64,000 nucleotides of DNA. It comes from Apricaphanius iberus (lineage: Eukaryota > Chordata > Actinopteri > Cyprinodontiformes > Aphaniidae). Under the pieces are notes generated by a model. It searched no databases, was not told the DNA's origin, and saw only the letters and a list, made by a program, of their open reading frames with translations. The stretch's first letter is position 1. The number at the start of each line of letters is the position of its first letter. The stretch lies in contig JAPXFQ010002687.1 of NCBI GenBank assembly GCA_028564705.1, positions 62,001-126,000 on the forward strand. The letters are read 5' to 3'. Below, in pieces: positions 11,631 to 24,800 of the stretch. Both the position numbers and the translations under genes were made by a program.

Positions 11631-13398
11631 CTTAAACTGTGTCACTGTGCTGCATAACCATCTGGCTCAATGCAGAGGAGAGGAAAACCCCAAAACTGCT
11701 ATAATTTATTCCCTAAACTGGTCCATTCAGTAAATAAACTCAAGACTGGTGCAGGAAATGTACTTTAACAGCAAATGAAACCATAACTACTGACTTTGAG
11801 GGCTTTTCTGCAATCGCCATAAATATTGTTACTGTATATGTATTAGATTATTTTGCAATATAGATTTGAGGCCATATTACCCAGCTCTAGGTCATAGAAT
11901 AAGTCTGATTCTGTCAACACTTTATAGGAGGATTCCTAGTTCTGTAATACACTCCCAGTGATCACATTCATTATGATCGGTTTCTTAAAGTATGTTGTAT
12001 ACAGCCTGGATTTTCCACCACCAAATGAACAGAAACTGACTGAAAAATAGTGAAACATTGTTCATTTCCAGAGGTGTGGAGATAGGGCCACCACGAAGGG
12101 TTTGTGCTCAGGACACCCATGGCTAGACCTAGTCCTAACAATACAAATAACAAAGCAGTTTATGGACACCAAAGTCAACACGGTAGTGTTTTAAAGTTAA
12201 CATCACAAAACCCTGATTTCAGCCTTATAGAACAATTCTGGACAGGTGACTCAATTTTACGCATTCTGTAAGGAGAAAAATAAACCTTTATTACAACAAA
12301 GTTTTGGGATAAGTTTCAGGAAGGATATTCAAAAACATTTGACTCCATACATACATTCTAAGAGGCAATCTTAGCTTTTGTAAAATATAAAATATTTACT
12401 TTGATAAAATATTAGAAAACAAACATTTTCATGCAGTGTTTATAATGTGCTTTTACATGGGAATATGCAAACATGCTATTTAAAATGTAGTGAAATTTCA
12501 TGACAAGTAGTACATTGTGTTTGAAATACTTTAAATGTCTGCATTACACCTAAACACCTAAGCACAAATAGTGAAAAATTGAATCAGATTTGTTCTGTTG
12601 GATCTGTGGAGAACACTGTACAGACTGGTGGTTGACTTCCATTACTGGTGTAAATACACTAGTAAAAAGGAAGAGTGTAAAGTAGAGCTCAAAGCCAGCT
12701 GTGGACCTGCTCCTCTAAGATCTCAGGCAACATTTAGTAGCAGTAACAGGGGGGGTGATCATGTTAGCCAGAGAAGAACCTTTTCCTTTATAAGAATCCT
12801 TTCAGTGAAGTGTGGATCCAAAAAGACGATGTAGCCTAGTTAACACTTTGCTATGACCTTCTGTAGTGGGCTCATATCAAGAAGCCCTTTCCACAGATCT
12901 AGGCATGCTGACAATATTTTTCCTTTTTTTTTGTTTGCTCTCAAACCGCATTCATCTTCCTGTCCTGCTCTTTTCCCAGACAGTTAGAAATGAGGAAAAA
13001 AACAGGAGGAAGAAAAAGAGGATGAAGAAAAGTGAAAAGAATCAGAGCTGCTGACCAGGCAGAATTGCGCTCTGTGGCACCCCAGCCAGCCACATCCATC
13101 ATGCCCTGATGCTAATAGCTGTTACAAAGCACCAACCTGCAGCCTCCCTCCGCAGAGCCCCCCCCACCTCCCTCCTTCACCATCTCCTGCATGGCAGGGA
13201 GATTTGACACAGAAATGAGTTGAAACTAATGAATCTAATGACTCTCGTTGCCCCCTGCCAATAACTGCTATCATTACTGCTGCCCCTGCAAGTTGTTGCA
13301 AATTGCTCTGTTTTTACCCTGGCAAAAGCCACTTCCCTTTACTGAGGAAGCATTAGGAGGGGAACTTTTCTTTCAGTCTCCCTGAGACTGTCTGTCCC
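11631..13398. other. No gene; non-repetitive GC-richer patch at 12950-13390
   Basis: No ORF has family features. Near 12205-12243 one plus-strand frame reads NPDFSLIEQFW, weakly like the end of a Tc1-type catalytic domain. From about 12950 to 13390 the base composition becomes balanced and non-repetitive with TAAT-core motifs, unlike the surrounding transposon-rich DNA. This could be a regulatory element, but only cross-species alignment would show it. Confidence 0.35.
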
Positions 13399-13586
13399 TA
13401 CGGTGGCCCAGAAGGGTCGACACAACACAACAAAACCCACAGCACAACAGAAAAACAACACAAAATAAATTAAATAATAAAAAGTCACAACGGAAGTTAT
13501 GTTAAAATGGCAATTCTACTTAAACGGCCAGTTGATGTCATTATTGCACTACAACTGAAGATATTGGAAAAGGGTCTGTGTGTCAT
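13399..13586. repeat. Short copy of the dispersed repeat seen at 21345-26276
   Basis: It starts ACGGTGGCCCAGAAGGGTCG followed by CACAACACAAC repeats and ends ATATTGGAAAAGGGTCTGTG. Read in reverse complement, both ends match the outer parts of the interrupted copy at 21345-21710 and 26162-26276. The short copy shows the uninterrupted form, about 0.19 kb, which fits a MITE-like element. Its terminal inverted repeats are poor, so the superfamily is unknown. Confidence 0.6.
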
Positions 13587-15377
13587 GGTTGGTTTTGGAT
13601 TGACTCTTAAGTTACACAGTTAAAAACGAGACTCCAGGAAAGATTTAAGGAGAGGAGAACGGACTGGACTGATGGGACTTGGAGGGCGCCGCTGGAAGGT
13701 AAGAATATGAGGTGAGAATCTTCTTCTTAGAAAAATGATGTGGAAGATTGAAGGTGAATGAATGACTCACTGGAGGAACTGGAGATCCAGACTGGTGAGG
13801 AGGTTAGGTGTGGCAGCCCAATTCTCAGCACCTGTGGAAGGAAGAGGAAATGGCTCTGTACAGTCAGGCGTTTAATACTGATAGCCAGTTTGCTGATCAG
13901 GGAGGTCTGCTTACCTTACTAGGCGACACATTTAACAATGGAGGACACGACGGACATGTTCAACATACTGCTTAGTCTGCGGCTTTTGTCAGACTCCGAA
14001 ATCAACACACCATGAAAAGGAGAAATATTCTGGAGAAGTGCAGGAGAGCGGAGGACGGCATAAAGCAGCGTAAAGTCAAAGACAGGGGACCAGCTTGACC
14101 ACTTATAGGGTAAGCTAATTCTAGCCTGCTGTAGTAGGCTAAAAATAAGCTAAAGCCCAACGTAAAACTGTGTAAATGCGGACGTATTAAAGTTAGTCAT
14201 GTGTATGCTGTGTTTCAGATAAATGTCCTGTAAAGTCATCTCAGCAGGTGTCAACGTTTAACCAGCCTCTCTGTGGTACGAGCTTGTCCCTGCATTGTCA
14301 GAAAATAATATTTTTTGTCATCTTGTAAATCTTACTATACTGCACTCTTCTGTTTTAATTTTTTGATAAATATTCATGTCGCCACTCAATTACTGCGGAC
14401 TGTATCACCAATTGTTATTTGTATTCCTTAATTTAAATTTTTTAAAGTGCATGCTTTAAACTATATAATATTCAAAATACTTTCAAAGTAACATCAGCAC
14501 ACTAAAGTCTGCTTAGAATCATGAAATAGCTACTACAAACTATAAATCATTCATGTTACTCATGCACAATACATGCAAATCCTATTAGTAGTTGTACACT
14601 ATTTTAGTCCATTTTTTATTTTTGTCTAGGCAGGAAGAAGAGGGTTTCTATTGATCCATCTATTTTTTTATACCCAGAGGTGTCTTACTTAAGTAGAAAT
14701 TTTGATTATTTATACTTCACTGGAGTAATTATAGACTGGTCTACTTTTTGCTTCTATGCCTTACATTTTCACATAATTATTTGTACTTTTTACTCCTTAA
14801 ATTTTAAAAATAGCCTTGTTACTTCTGTTTCATTTAGTCTTCTTGTTTTATTAAACATAAACACAAAAACTATATCCAAAAATATCACACACTGTACACA
14901 AAGGGGTCAAGTTAGTCAAATATTTTCTATATTTGTCCTATTATTTAGTACAGTGGAGGACAAATCTGAAGGCAGCTAATTAATTTTGACAGATTACAAT
15001 TTACATCCATGATAGAGTACAGGTAACTGAATCAACAATAGTGAAAAGATTCCCATATAGGCATCTGAGAATCATTTGAACCTGGGACCCCTTGGAAAAT
15101 GACTGTTACCGTTGAGGCTGGTTAAAGATTAGCTTCATAGAGCCCGGTGACATAATAAGTGCATCTTGCCACGGTTTATTCTGCTGCTATCTTTCTGTTG
15201 TAATGAAGTAAATTAATAAAAAAATAACAACAAAATATTTATAAAAAAACTCTCTGTGTAGGACGCACCTGATGACTTACAGATACAGATTTAGTGTAGC
15301 TGACCACTAGCCAGAACCACTTCATAGTCCAGACAGGACAAATCAAGTGGATGTTGCCAAGTTCAAAAATGGCGATG
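13587..15377. other. No gene seen
   Basis: A GAGG-rich segment (13620-13870) begins TGTCATGG at 13589. It resembles the solo LTRs at 54411 and 60010 in composition, but no matching end or target duplication could be fixed. The stretch 13879-13915 reappears inverted at 21061-21098. From 14000 to 15377 the sequence is AT-rich without motifs. Confidence 0.35.
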
Positions 15378-15385
15378 GTAGAGAC

Positions 15386-17978
15386 TAGGGATGCTACAAT
15401 ATTCGGTTCAATACGGTACCGTACAATACGCCCCCTACGGTTCAATACGTCATTTTTCACAATACACACTTCTTTATTCATTCCGCTGCATGTGCAGTAC
15501 GACTATTTCTTCTTGGTATTAGTCAGATACCTGTGGGTGGTGTGGGGGGGTGGGGGGTGGGGATTGCCCGGTAGAGGAGATTTTTTTACCCTCCCGCTTG
15601 CCGTAGAAACGGTCCAATCGCTGTCTTGCCCATCCCCTAGCTGTTGGACTGCAACGGCGCTGTTAGCTCATGCTAAGAACGAGGGAAAGCCATGGCGAGT
15701 GGAGAGACGAGCGGAGAGGTGAGCAGCACAGAAAAGAGAAAATATGAAGATGCGCCAGCCAGCCGCACAGTCTGCAAACTTTGTTTTATTTCGATGCCCT
15801 ACACGTTGGGGAACACAAGCAACATTAATGTTCATCTCCGGTGTCACCATCCGATGGTGTCGCCGTCGGAGAGTGGGACTGCTGCCGCCGCTGCTAAGCA
15901 GGTACCACAAGCAAAACAGCAGTCCATTAAAGATGCCTTTCAGAAACCATACAATTTCACCACGGAAAAGCACAGAACAATATCAAACGCTGTCGGGGTG
16001 TTTATCGCTAAAGCGATCGAGCCATTTTCTGTCGTTGACAACGAGGGGTTTTGTTATTTGCTAAAAACTGTTGACCCACGTTACGTCGTACCATCCCGAG
16101 CACATTTTACAACCAAAGTTATCCCTGCACTTTATGAAACGGTGCGCCAAGAAGTGGTGGACGATTTGGCAAAAGCGCTCAACTTTGCACTAACAACAGA
16201 CAGCTGGACGTCCCGGGCCACAGAAAGTTACCTCAGTGTTACAGTTCATTTCTTAAAGGACTGGCAGATCAAGACAGCTGTGCTGCAAACACGTCCCCTC
16301 TATGAAAGTCACACAAGTGCCAACCTGTCGGAGGAGTTGAAAAAAGTGCTAGTGGAATGGAAATTAGAACGGCCAAACACTTCTATCCCCGTCACCACCG
16401 ACAATGCCCCAAATATTGTAAATGCCGTTAATGACACTGATGGACTTGGACCACAAATTGGCTGTTTTGCACATGTAGTAAATATTGCTGCCAAGAAGGT
16501 CCTGCAAAGCAATACCGTGTCCCGCCTTCCTGGAAAAATTAGAAAAGTAATCACTTTTTTCCATAAAAGCACCACAGCACACCATGTTTTGACAGTCAAG
16601 CAAGTAATGCTGAGTTTGCCAAAGCATAAACTGATTCATGATGTTTCAACCCTGTGGAACACAACACATGACATGCTGGAAAGATATGTCGAACAACAAG
16701 CTGCCATCTACTCCGCTCTGCTCGACAAAAACCTCAAAGCTGCAAACAAAAATGTAGCAACACTGAGTGATGATGAACAAAGACTGGCAGAAGAGCTCAT
16801 CATTCTGCTCAAACCACTCAAAACAGTGACCACACTGATGAGCAGTGAAACAACACCAACAACCTCACTAATCCTCCCTCTGAAGGAAAATATACTGAAG
16901 TCCATGGCCCTGGGGAATGAAAGCGCAACAATCAAAGAAGCCAAAGCAGCCATTGTACAGGACTTGAAGAAAAGATATGCATCTGCAGATCTTCAAAACT
17001 ACCTCCAAAAAATTTCCAGCCCTGGATCCCAGGTTTAAAACCTTACCTTTCCTTGATGAAGCTACAAAAGCCAAAGTCTTCAAGGAACTAACAGAAGAAA
17101 TCCTGGAGCAGGTAGTGTTTTATTGTAATAAAAAAATATCATCAAAAGTGCAGTGCTCTAGACATGACCTATTTTTTTTTTTTTTAGGAGAGTTCACAAG
17201 AGACAGCAGGATCTTCAACTCAAGAGGGACAACATTCTGCCTCCTCACCTCCTAACAAGAAGACAGCTACGGCAGAGTTATTTGAAGAGGTTTTTAAAAA
17301 TGGAAAACAGGTCAAGCCCCTTTCTGTTTTAGTTGAGGAGGAGGTCAATGCATACAAGTTTGCACCCTGTATCCATGTGGATGCTGATCAATTCTTGTGG
17401 TGGAAAGCAAGTGAGTTCAAGTTCCTCATGTTTCCAAACTTGCACTACGGTACCTCTGTGTCCCTGGAACATTTGTTCCAAGTGAACGGGTTTTTTCCAC
17501 AGCAGGAGACATTGTAAATGCAACGCGATCTCGTGTTGCTGCAGAAAATGTAAATAAACTCGTGTTTTTGCACAAACATCTAAAGATAAACGACTGAATG
17601 ATCAATACTCAGGGGACAGTGCACTTTACCCATGTTTCTTTTATTTAAAAAGGTTTAAGATATTTTTTATGACGGTTGTCACAACTAAGGTGCACTATTT
17701 AAATATTTTAAGTTCATATTTATGCTAACCAGTTTTGAAGAGTGATTCTTTTTTTTGCTTGATTTTTAGTGTTATTGTTTACATCAATGCAAAGTTGTAT
17801 TTTATTATGTTTCTGCAATTTATTGTTCAGAGTTACTTGCTTTTGCAATTGAAGATGTCATTTGTTATTATTTTTGTTATCAAAATAAAAAAGTGTGTTT
17901 TATTGAATAGAGGATTTCCTTTTCTTCTTTGGTTCAATACGTATCGAACCGTGGCAAAAGTGTATCGTGACATCCCTA
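15386..17978 (+). mobile_element. hAT transposon, nearly complete, 8-bp target duplication
   Basis: The element begins TAGGGATG and ends CATCCCTA (8-bp perfect terminal inverted repeat, imperfectly extended by sequences around GGTTCAATACG). It is flanked by GTAGAGAC at 15378-15385 and 17979-17986, the perfect 8-bp duplication expected of hAT transposition. It is 2593 bp long and holds one transposase gene with a BED zinc finger and a C-terminal dimerisation domain. The 5' untranslated part includes a G-rich tract (15535-15565). It looks young, since the duplication is perfect and the coding region has only a few breaks. Confidence 0.93.
15692..17597 (+). pseudogene. hAT (ZBED-like) transposase, frameshifted
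   Basis: A 448-codon frame starts in a good context (GCCATGG). Residues about 28-52 form a BED-type zinc finger (CKLC, then HLRCHH), followed by the RNase H-like transposase core (LTTDSWTS and the TDNAPNIVNAV region are typical hAT blocks). Near 17010, in an AAAAAA run, the frame shifts by one base and continues as FPALDPRFKTLPF. A 76-bp GT-AG intron (17112-17187, phase 0) follows. Then comes a Ser/Thr-rich linker, a second shift between about 17410 and 17450, and the dimerisation domain (FVPSERVFSTAGDIVNATR), ending at 17597. The enzyme would cut and paste hAT copies. As written it is inactive unless these are assembly or sequencing indels. A host ZBED gene is unlikely because the terminal repeats bracket it. 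Confidence 0.88.
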
Positions 17979-17986
17979 GTAGAGAC

Positions 17987-18899
17987 TCAGGCTAATACAC
18001 CATTACAAATAGGCAACCAGTCAGTCATTCTAACTTTGCTCGATGAAACATACTAATGCTCAGTAGTCCACATACAGTTTTTTAATGTATTTGCATTACA
18101 CTGAAATGCTTTCATTTTGATTAACACATGCAGCTAAAATAGGGGGCCTAGGGTATCCCTAATGTATAAATATTAGGAATTTTATATCTCATTATAGCCT
18201 TTAGTAAAAGTGTTTTTTTGGGAGGTGTGGTATGTAGTATCTATACTTCTACCTTGAGTATTGAATGTGAACACTTTATTGACACCTCTTTCTATCCTAC
18301 AGGTCTGGTAACTCCAGCAGTTGTCAGGCGAGAGGCAGGTACACCCTGTACACAGCTCAAAAAGTGTCCAAAGATAGCTAATCATTTATCAATGTGTAGG
18401 CTAAATTATTTATTTGCTTTGCAATTTTTTAATTTTTTAAAATATCTTCCTAATGTTAATGGCGCATCACTGAAAAAACTGAATGTTTTTTAATTACATC
18501 ATTTAAAATCATATCTGACAGATCAGGGGTCAGCAACCTTTCCAAATCAGATAACTTTTGCCCTGACAGTTATGAAGTAAAAAATGTATAGAAATTAAAG
18601 TGAATTTCCTAAATATTTAAGATTGAATATATTCAATATTCTATCTTTAGATTATTAAGCATGCAGCCACAGTTTGTGGTCCCCTGGGATAAATCATAGG
18701 ATAAAACATTAGCAGGCAGTAAACTTTAAGTGCTATGGATTCAACAAACAATGTTAAAGTTAAACAAAGTACTTTCAAATCTAAAGCAGTTGCTGAAGTT
18801 ACTTTACTTGATAACAGCACTTATGTTACTAATAACCTAAAAAAATTACTATATGATTTGTCTTATTTGAACATACATGTTGTTGTAGTGCTTTATCTG
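17987..18899. other. No gene seen
   Basis: AT-rich flank of the hAT element. ORFs up to 91 codons (18218-18493) lack motifs. Confidence 0.45.
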
Positions 18900-21060
18900 G
18901 ACCAAGGGGCAACCTCCGCCCGCAAAATGTGAAGCAAACCAGGAAGTGGCAAAAATTGTAGTTCAGCCCTCGATCCGCTGGGGGCTGGCTCCAAAAAGGA
19001 GCAAATTCCCTTTGACTCCCCTGTTAAAAAGGCCAACTTTACAGCAAAATTAAGCATGTTTACAGCCTGGTTCAAAAAACCATTTTAGGTTAGATAGTTC
19101 AGGTTTACCATCATGACAACTCTGAGGGGGTGATTGTTTTTCTAACTTCTCCGTTTATATGTAATTTAATCTTGAAATTATTAATAATTAGGGGCGTGTC
19201 CTTTTGATTGACAGGTTCGTGTAGGCTAATGCTGATGGCTAATGGTCGCTAACTGTAGCTAATAGCTTGCTCTGTAGTCTGCTGTCCCCCTCTTCTTCCA
19301 AGGAAGCTCTTCACATCCTGGGACTAACGTAAAGACTTCAGTCATTTGGTGTTTCTGAACTCCACTATCAGTTGCCTCTGCAGTTTTTATTCGGTTTTGG
19401 ATGTTAATCTGCAATTATTGGACAAATACAGCTTGCTGTGGTGTTGATTAAAGTAACATACCGTCCAAGAAGTTTCTTCCTTGAGGGGGGGGCTTTATAC
19501 CGGCCTTACCAGCTATGGGGGGGTTCTGTCAGTTGGCAGAGAGGAATGCTGTTCTGGTCGGAGCTTTCATCTCTTTCTACACGCGAGTTGGAGCTGCCAA
19601 CCGGTCCTGTAGCAGCAGAGCAGCAAAGTCGGCAGGACTGAGAAGCGGGAGACGGCTAAATCAGGCTGCAAGACTACATACAGAGTCGGACTCTAGACAG
19701 ACTGGATGACCGCTGGTTAGATCAGTACGGGTGTAAGGAACACAGCTGGAGGCATGAATTAATGGATGTCTGAGAATTTAAGTAGTAAGTATATATACAT
19801 ATATAAGTCATTAGGGTCATGTACTTAAATAAAACTGTTGTGAACCTGTGATCAGGGGGAACTCAATGTTTATAGCTGGTCTGTGATATCTAGCTTCCAC
19901 ATTTGCTGTCACAAAACATATCTGCAGGCTTCCTGAGAACATCTCTGTGAGGTATTGCATTCTTAATCCCATATTATTATACAGTGTTTTCAATAATAAT
20001 TAATGTGTGTGTGTGCTCATAAAGGAGAACAAAGCTGAGTCTATTAAAACTGAGTTTGGGAGCAGAAGAGGGAGTGAAAGGAGGAGAAAGATAACTCAAA
20101 GATGAAGCGGAGTGTTCAAGGTCTCAGAGAAGCAGAGTATGGGAAAATATGTGATTATTTTGCTGACAATGTATGTGTATGTGGCGCTATGAAAAAATAC
20201 TGGGTGTGACCATATCATATGATTTTTTGCTATGTTCAATAAAAGAGACATGCCCAGTTGAAACGGGGCTTCTTCACTCTTGGGGAAGCCCGAACTTGCA
20301 GGTTCGTTCTCATAAAATTCAGATCTGTTTTGTGGTGTCTTGTGTTATTTCTTCTTTCTGCTCTGGAGCAGAGTCCCACTTGGAAAGACCCCGCTGAGGA
20401 AGGCTGGCTTCTCACAAGATAGAAGGGGGTGATTGAACAATAGAGTTTATCTGCTAAAAAGGACAGAAATTGAGAGATAAAAATATCCAGCAGATGTGAG
20501 GTGAGTCAAAAGTCTTTTATTTTTTGAGAGGATCTGAGTTGTCATGATGAATTTGTGACTGCTTTTTGCTGGATATGTTGTTAAGATAAGCCGTCCATGT
20601 CCTCACCCTCCACCGATGGTAATGGAAATAACACCATTTTAGGCCGCGTTGACCCGACCCATTTTGGTCTTATTATATTGATATGTTTTCTCCACTCAAG
20701 ATGTTTCTGCGTCTAAAGTGTTCCTAGTTGAAAAACGGGGCAAAAGTCTCCCAACTGTGGTCTTCTTGCTGAAACCGGCTGCAGCCTACGTTAGCTTCAG
20801 TTAGCTCCCGACCAGCTTCTGACTAGCTTGTAGCTATGTCAGCTTGGAGCGTCAACCCTCCGCCCCCAGCCTCACAGCGGCACTCTCAGCTCCACCTCTT
20901 TTCCCATTTTTGGAGTTTCTGAGAATGACAAGGCGAGTGACGCGGACAAGATGGCGGCGGTGGGAACCGCCCAGTTGGCTTCATTTTTGCTCTTCAGAAA
21001 CCTATGGGTGACGTCAACGAGGGTTTGTCCATTTATATATACAGTCTATGACGCAACGTA
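18900..21060. mobile_element. Long non-autonomous repeat (fish dispersed element)
   Basis: From memory of fish genomes, the left part (GGCAACCTCCG, GGAAGTGGCAAAAATTGTAG, GGGGGCTGGCTCC) and the right part (AAGATGGCGGCGGTGGGAAC, CTATGGGTGACGTCAACG, ATATACAGTCTATG) belong to one widespread repeat. Segments such as GCTGCCAACCGGTCCTGTAG at about 19591 fit its middle. No transposase frame is present. The LTR-like segment 20150-20420 may be a later insertion. The ends are approximate and no target duplication was found, so the superfamily is left open. Confidence 0.5.
20150..20420 (+). repeat. LTR-like segment with poly(A) signal
   Basis: It shares an ordered set of short matches with 4570-4890 (CTATGAAAAAATACTGGGTG and the T-rich tract). 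An AATAAA signal lies near 20239, about 55 bases after the shared block. It lies inside the larger non-autonomous repeat. Interpretation as R/U5 of an old LTR is tentative. Confidence 0.3.
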
Positions 21061-21862
21061 AGCAGATCTCCCTGATCAGCAAACTGGCTATTAGTACAAT
21101 AACACATTGATCTCAAATGCGTCTCTGTTCTTGTGTTGTCCTTAATCCACATATGAAAAATCAAGCCGTCTGTCTGTTGTGGCAGTGTGTTTGTATAAAT
21201 GAGCAGCTCTCTATGCGGCATGTGAAGATTAGAGAGAACTTCCAGGTCAGGCCACTTGGATCATTTCATTTGAAACAAAAAAAGAAAAATTAGAGTGTTT
21301 TCGTTTTTTCATTTTTTGTTTCAAAAGAAAAATACAAACTACATGAATGTACACGGACCCTTTTACAATATCTTCAGTTGGAGCGCATTACCGCCATCAA
21401 CTGGCCATTTAAGTAGAATTTCCATTTAACATAACTTCTGTTGTGACATTTTATTATTAAACTTCCGTTGTGGCTTTTTCTTTTGCGTTGTGTTGTGAGT
21501 TTTTCTGTTGTGTTGTGAATTTGTCTGTCGTGCTGTGTTATACTTTTTTGTTTTGTGTTGAGACTTTTTCTGTCATGTTTAGTTGTGAGTTTTTGTGTTG
21601 TGTGTTTTTGTTTTGTGTTGTGTGCTTTTGTTTTGTGTTGTGAGTTTTTCTTTTGGTTGTGAGTTTTTCTTTTGTGAGTGTTTGTTTTGTGTTTTGAGGT
21701 TGTTTTTTGATACTTTCTTTTTATTGTTTTTCTTTAAACATTATACTGCACTGTGGGATAGCAAAAACAATCAAAAAAACAAAAACAAAAAAGAGATAAA
21801 CAAATGTGTGAAAAAGAACAAGTTGGATCACCATGTTTCTGTAGTTTGATCCTTTCTCAATG

Positions 21863-24800
21863 TCAATGTAATGGTTTTTGCTCTGACAATTTCTCCCACT
21901 TGTGGCAGTACTGATCCTCTTGGGTCCTTATTCTATAGGTCAGGTGTTCCATAATATGTATTTCGTCGAAAACATTCATCCAATCGTCCTTTGTTGGTGG
22001 GTCTATCTTGTACCATTTTCTTGTAATTGCCTTTTTACAGGCTGCAATGTTAATATACATATATATATATCTTCTCTCAGCACAACATTTCCTGTAATGA
22101 CACCAAGATATAATACTGTGCAGGACTTGGATACAACATAACCCAGGACTTTGCCTATAATTAAATGAACTTATTCCCAAAAATTTTGTGATCTTATTAC
22201 AAAGCCAGAACACATGCAAATGATTCACGTTTAAATCTCCAAAGCTTCTCCAACATGGCTGTGGTAATAAAGTATGTTTATTTCTAATTTCGGGTGTTAT
22301 AAAAAAATCTAATTAAATTTTTCCAGCAATGTAATCTCCAGACACGAGATGACTTCGTTGATTGCTCTGTTTTCCAAATTTATGACCATTCATCATCGGA
22401 TATGTTCACTCCCAGCTCTCTCTGCCACTTCAGTTTTACATATGTGGTTGTATTTCCTCATGCCTCCATTATATGTCCATAGATTGAAGAGATTATTCTA
22501 AATGTCTTTGCACTGTAGACTTCAGTTATAACTTTGATTATTGAATTTTCATCCAGATTTACCCTGTGTTTTATTTTTTTATTGAAAAAGTCCCTTATCT
22601 GCAAGTATCTAAAATGGTCTTGATTACTTAGACCATATTTTTGTTTAATCTCCTGGAAGCTCATGAAATTTCCCTTTTTAATAATTGTATATATGGCTGT
22701 TAATCCATTAGGAATCCATTGTTTAAATCTTTGGTCAAGGGAACCAGGGTTAAAAGCTCTTTCTCTAATTTGTGTTTTTGTACCAGATTAAACCATATTT
22801 TTAGTGTAAACTGAGTGACTGTATTCACCTGTTTAATTACATTCATTGCTTCTTCTCTGTCTCTGATAAGACTTTGAATTTTTCTTCCTTGTACCGATTT
22901 TTCTAAATTCTTCCATTTGGCTTTGTCACACCAACAAATTACATTCCTAATTTGTGCTGCCTCAAAATATCCCTTAAAGTTTGGCAGTGCCAAACCCCCC
23001 TTATCCTTTCCTATCTGTAATGTTTCAAATTTGATTTTCGGTCTGCGACCATTCCATATGAACCTTGAAATGATTTTGTCCCACAGTCTGAATTGTATTT
23101 TGGGTATATCAATAGGTAGTGACTGAAAGAGCTAAAGAAGACGGGGTAGGACACTCATTTTTATAGTCTCTATTCGTGAACCAATGTCTAAGGGAAGGAG
23201 AGCCCACCTGCCCAGATCTCTCTTAATTTCTTTATCTAGTTTGACATAATTATGTTCATTAAGATCATCAGTGTTTTGTGTTATAGTGACCCCAAGATAT
23301 TTCATTTTTGTTGCTCTCCAGTTCAAATGATATTTCTTTTGTATGATTTTGGATGGGAAATAGTTAAATGTTAAAATCTGTGTTTTGGTCAAATTTAGTT
23401 TGTATCCAGAATAAAGGCCAAATGTCTCAAGTTGATTGATTAGTATGGGAATGCAAGTGTCTGGGTCCTCTAAAAAACAGACCACATCATCTGCAAAAAG
23501 TCCTATGATATGTTCCTCTTCCCCAACCTCTATTCCTTTTAGCTTTCTATTCTGCCTGATTGCTTGCGCCAGGGGCTCTATGAAGATTGCAATAGGGTTG
23601 GGAAAAAAAGTAGCCCTGTCTGGTTGATCGTCCTAAATTTATGCTCTCGGTTAAACTGCCATTTATTTCTATCCCTGCGGTTGGGTTTTGGTAAAGCGCT
23701 TTAATACATCTGACAGCTTTGTCGTTAAATACAAATTTCTCAAGTACCTGTTATAGAAAAGTCAAAAGGACTTTCTCCATCAAGGCTTATTAAGGCTGCA
23801 CATTATCCCTTTTCCAAAATAATATATAGAGTTCTCCTTGTGTTATCTTGGGCTTGAAGTCCCTTGATAAAGCCTGTCTGGTCTTCATCGATAATTTCAC
23901 TAATAAAATATTCATACCTTTTGGATATAATCGAGGTATACAATTTATATTAACATTGAGTTGTGATATGGGTCTATAATCTGAACAAGTCTCACTGTTG
24001 TTTTTCTTGGGGATTACTGATATTACTGCTTCTTTCCAGGAAGGGGGTATTTCACCATATTCAACTGTGTAGTTGAATGTTTTTCGAGTAGGGGTATAAG
24101 CTGTTTATTAAATGTTTTATACCACTCCGATGGAAAACCGTCACTGCTGGGAGATTTATTTGTTTTTAGTTTGTTTATCGCTTCTCTATCTCTGCTTTTG
24201 TGATGGGTGAAGTCAGATGTTCATTCTGTTTTTTTCCAATTGATGGTAAGTCCAGTTTCTCAAGAAAAGCTATCATTTGGTCGTTGTCCGTGGATGGAGG
24301 CTGGCTGTATAAATCTCTATAGTAGTTCACAAACGGAGTTCCAATCTCTTTGGAGACATGAATTATTTGATTCGTATTCATATCCCTTATCTTTTAAATT
24401 GTCCTATCTGCTTGCTGTTTTTTCAATTGTTTTGCCAGTAATTTGGTTGCCCTTGGTCCCAGTTCATAATAAGATTGTTTTAGAAATCTGGTCTTCTTTT
24501 CAATTTTTGTGATTAGTATTTTATCTATATTATCCCTAATTTCTTTAATTTTTGGTAGCAATGAGGGGTCTTGTGTAGATTTGTGTTGTTCAGTTATAAA
24601 CAGCTTCTCCTTCTCCTTTCTGTAGACCTCCTCTCTGTTTTTTTTATGTGCTGCTGTCTTGGCAACCAGTTTTCCCCTTATAACTGCTTTGAGAGCATCC
24701 CATAAAATAATAGGGGTAACCTCTCCGTTGTCATTTTCATTTTGATAGATTATGATGTCTTTCTTTAGTTCCTCCATAACGTATTTTTCTCTTGTACTTT

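Noticed and set aside
13587..13870. A third solo LTR starting TGTCATGG at 13589
   Set aside because: CTGTG occurs before it and near 13830, but the right end would not be CA. Evidence was insufficient, so it was left unassigned.
14680..14979. 99-codon plus-strand ORF
   Set aside because: Low-complexity Phe/Ser/Ile-rich frame in AT-rich DNA, no motif.
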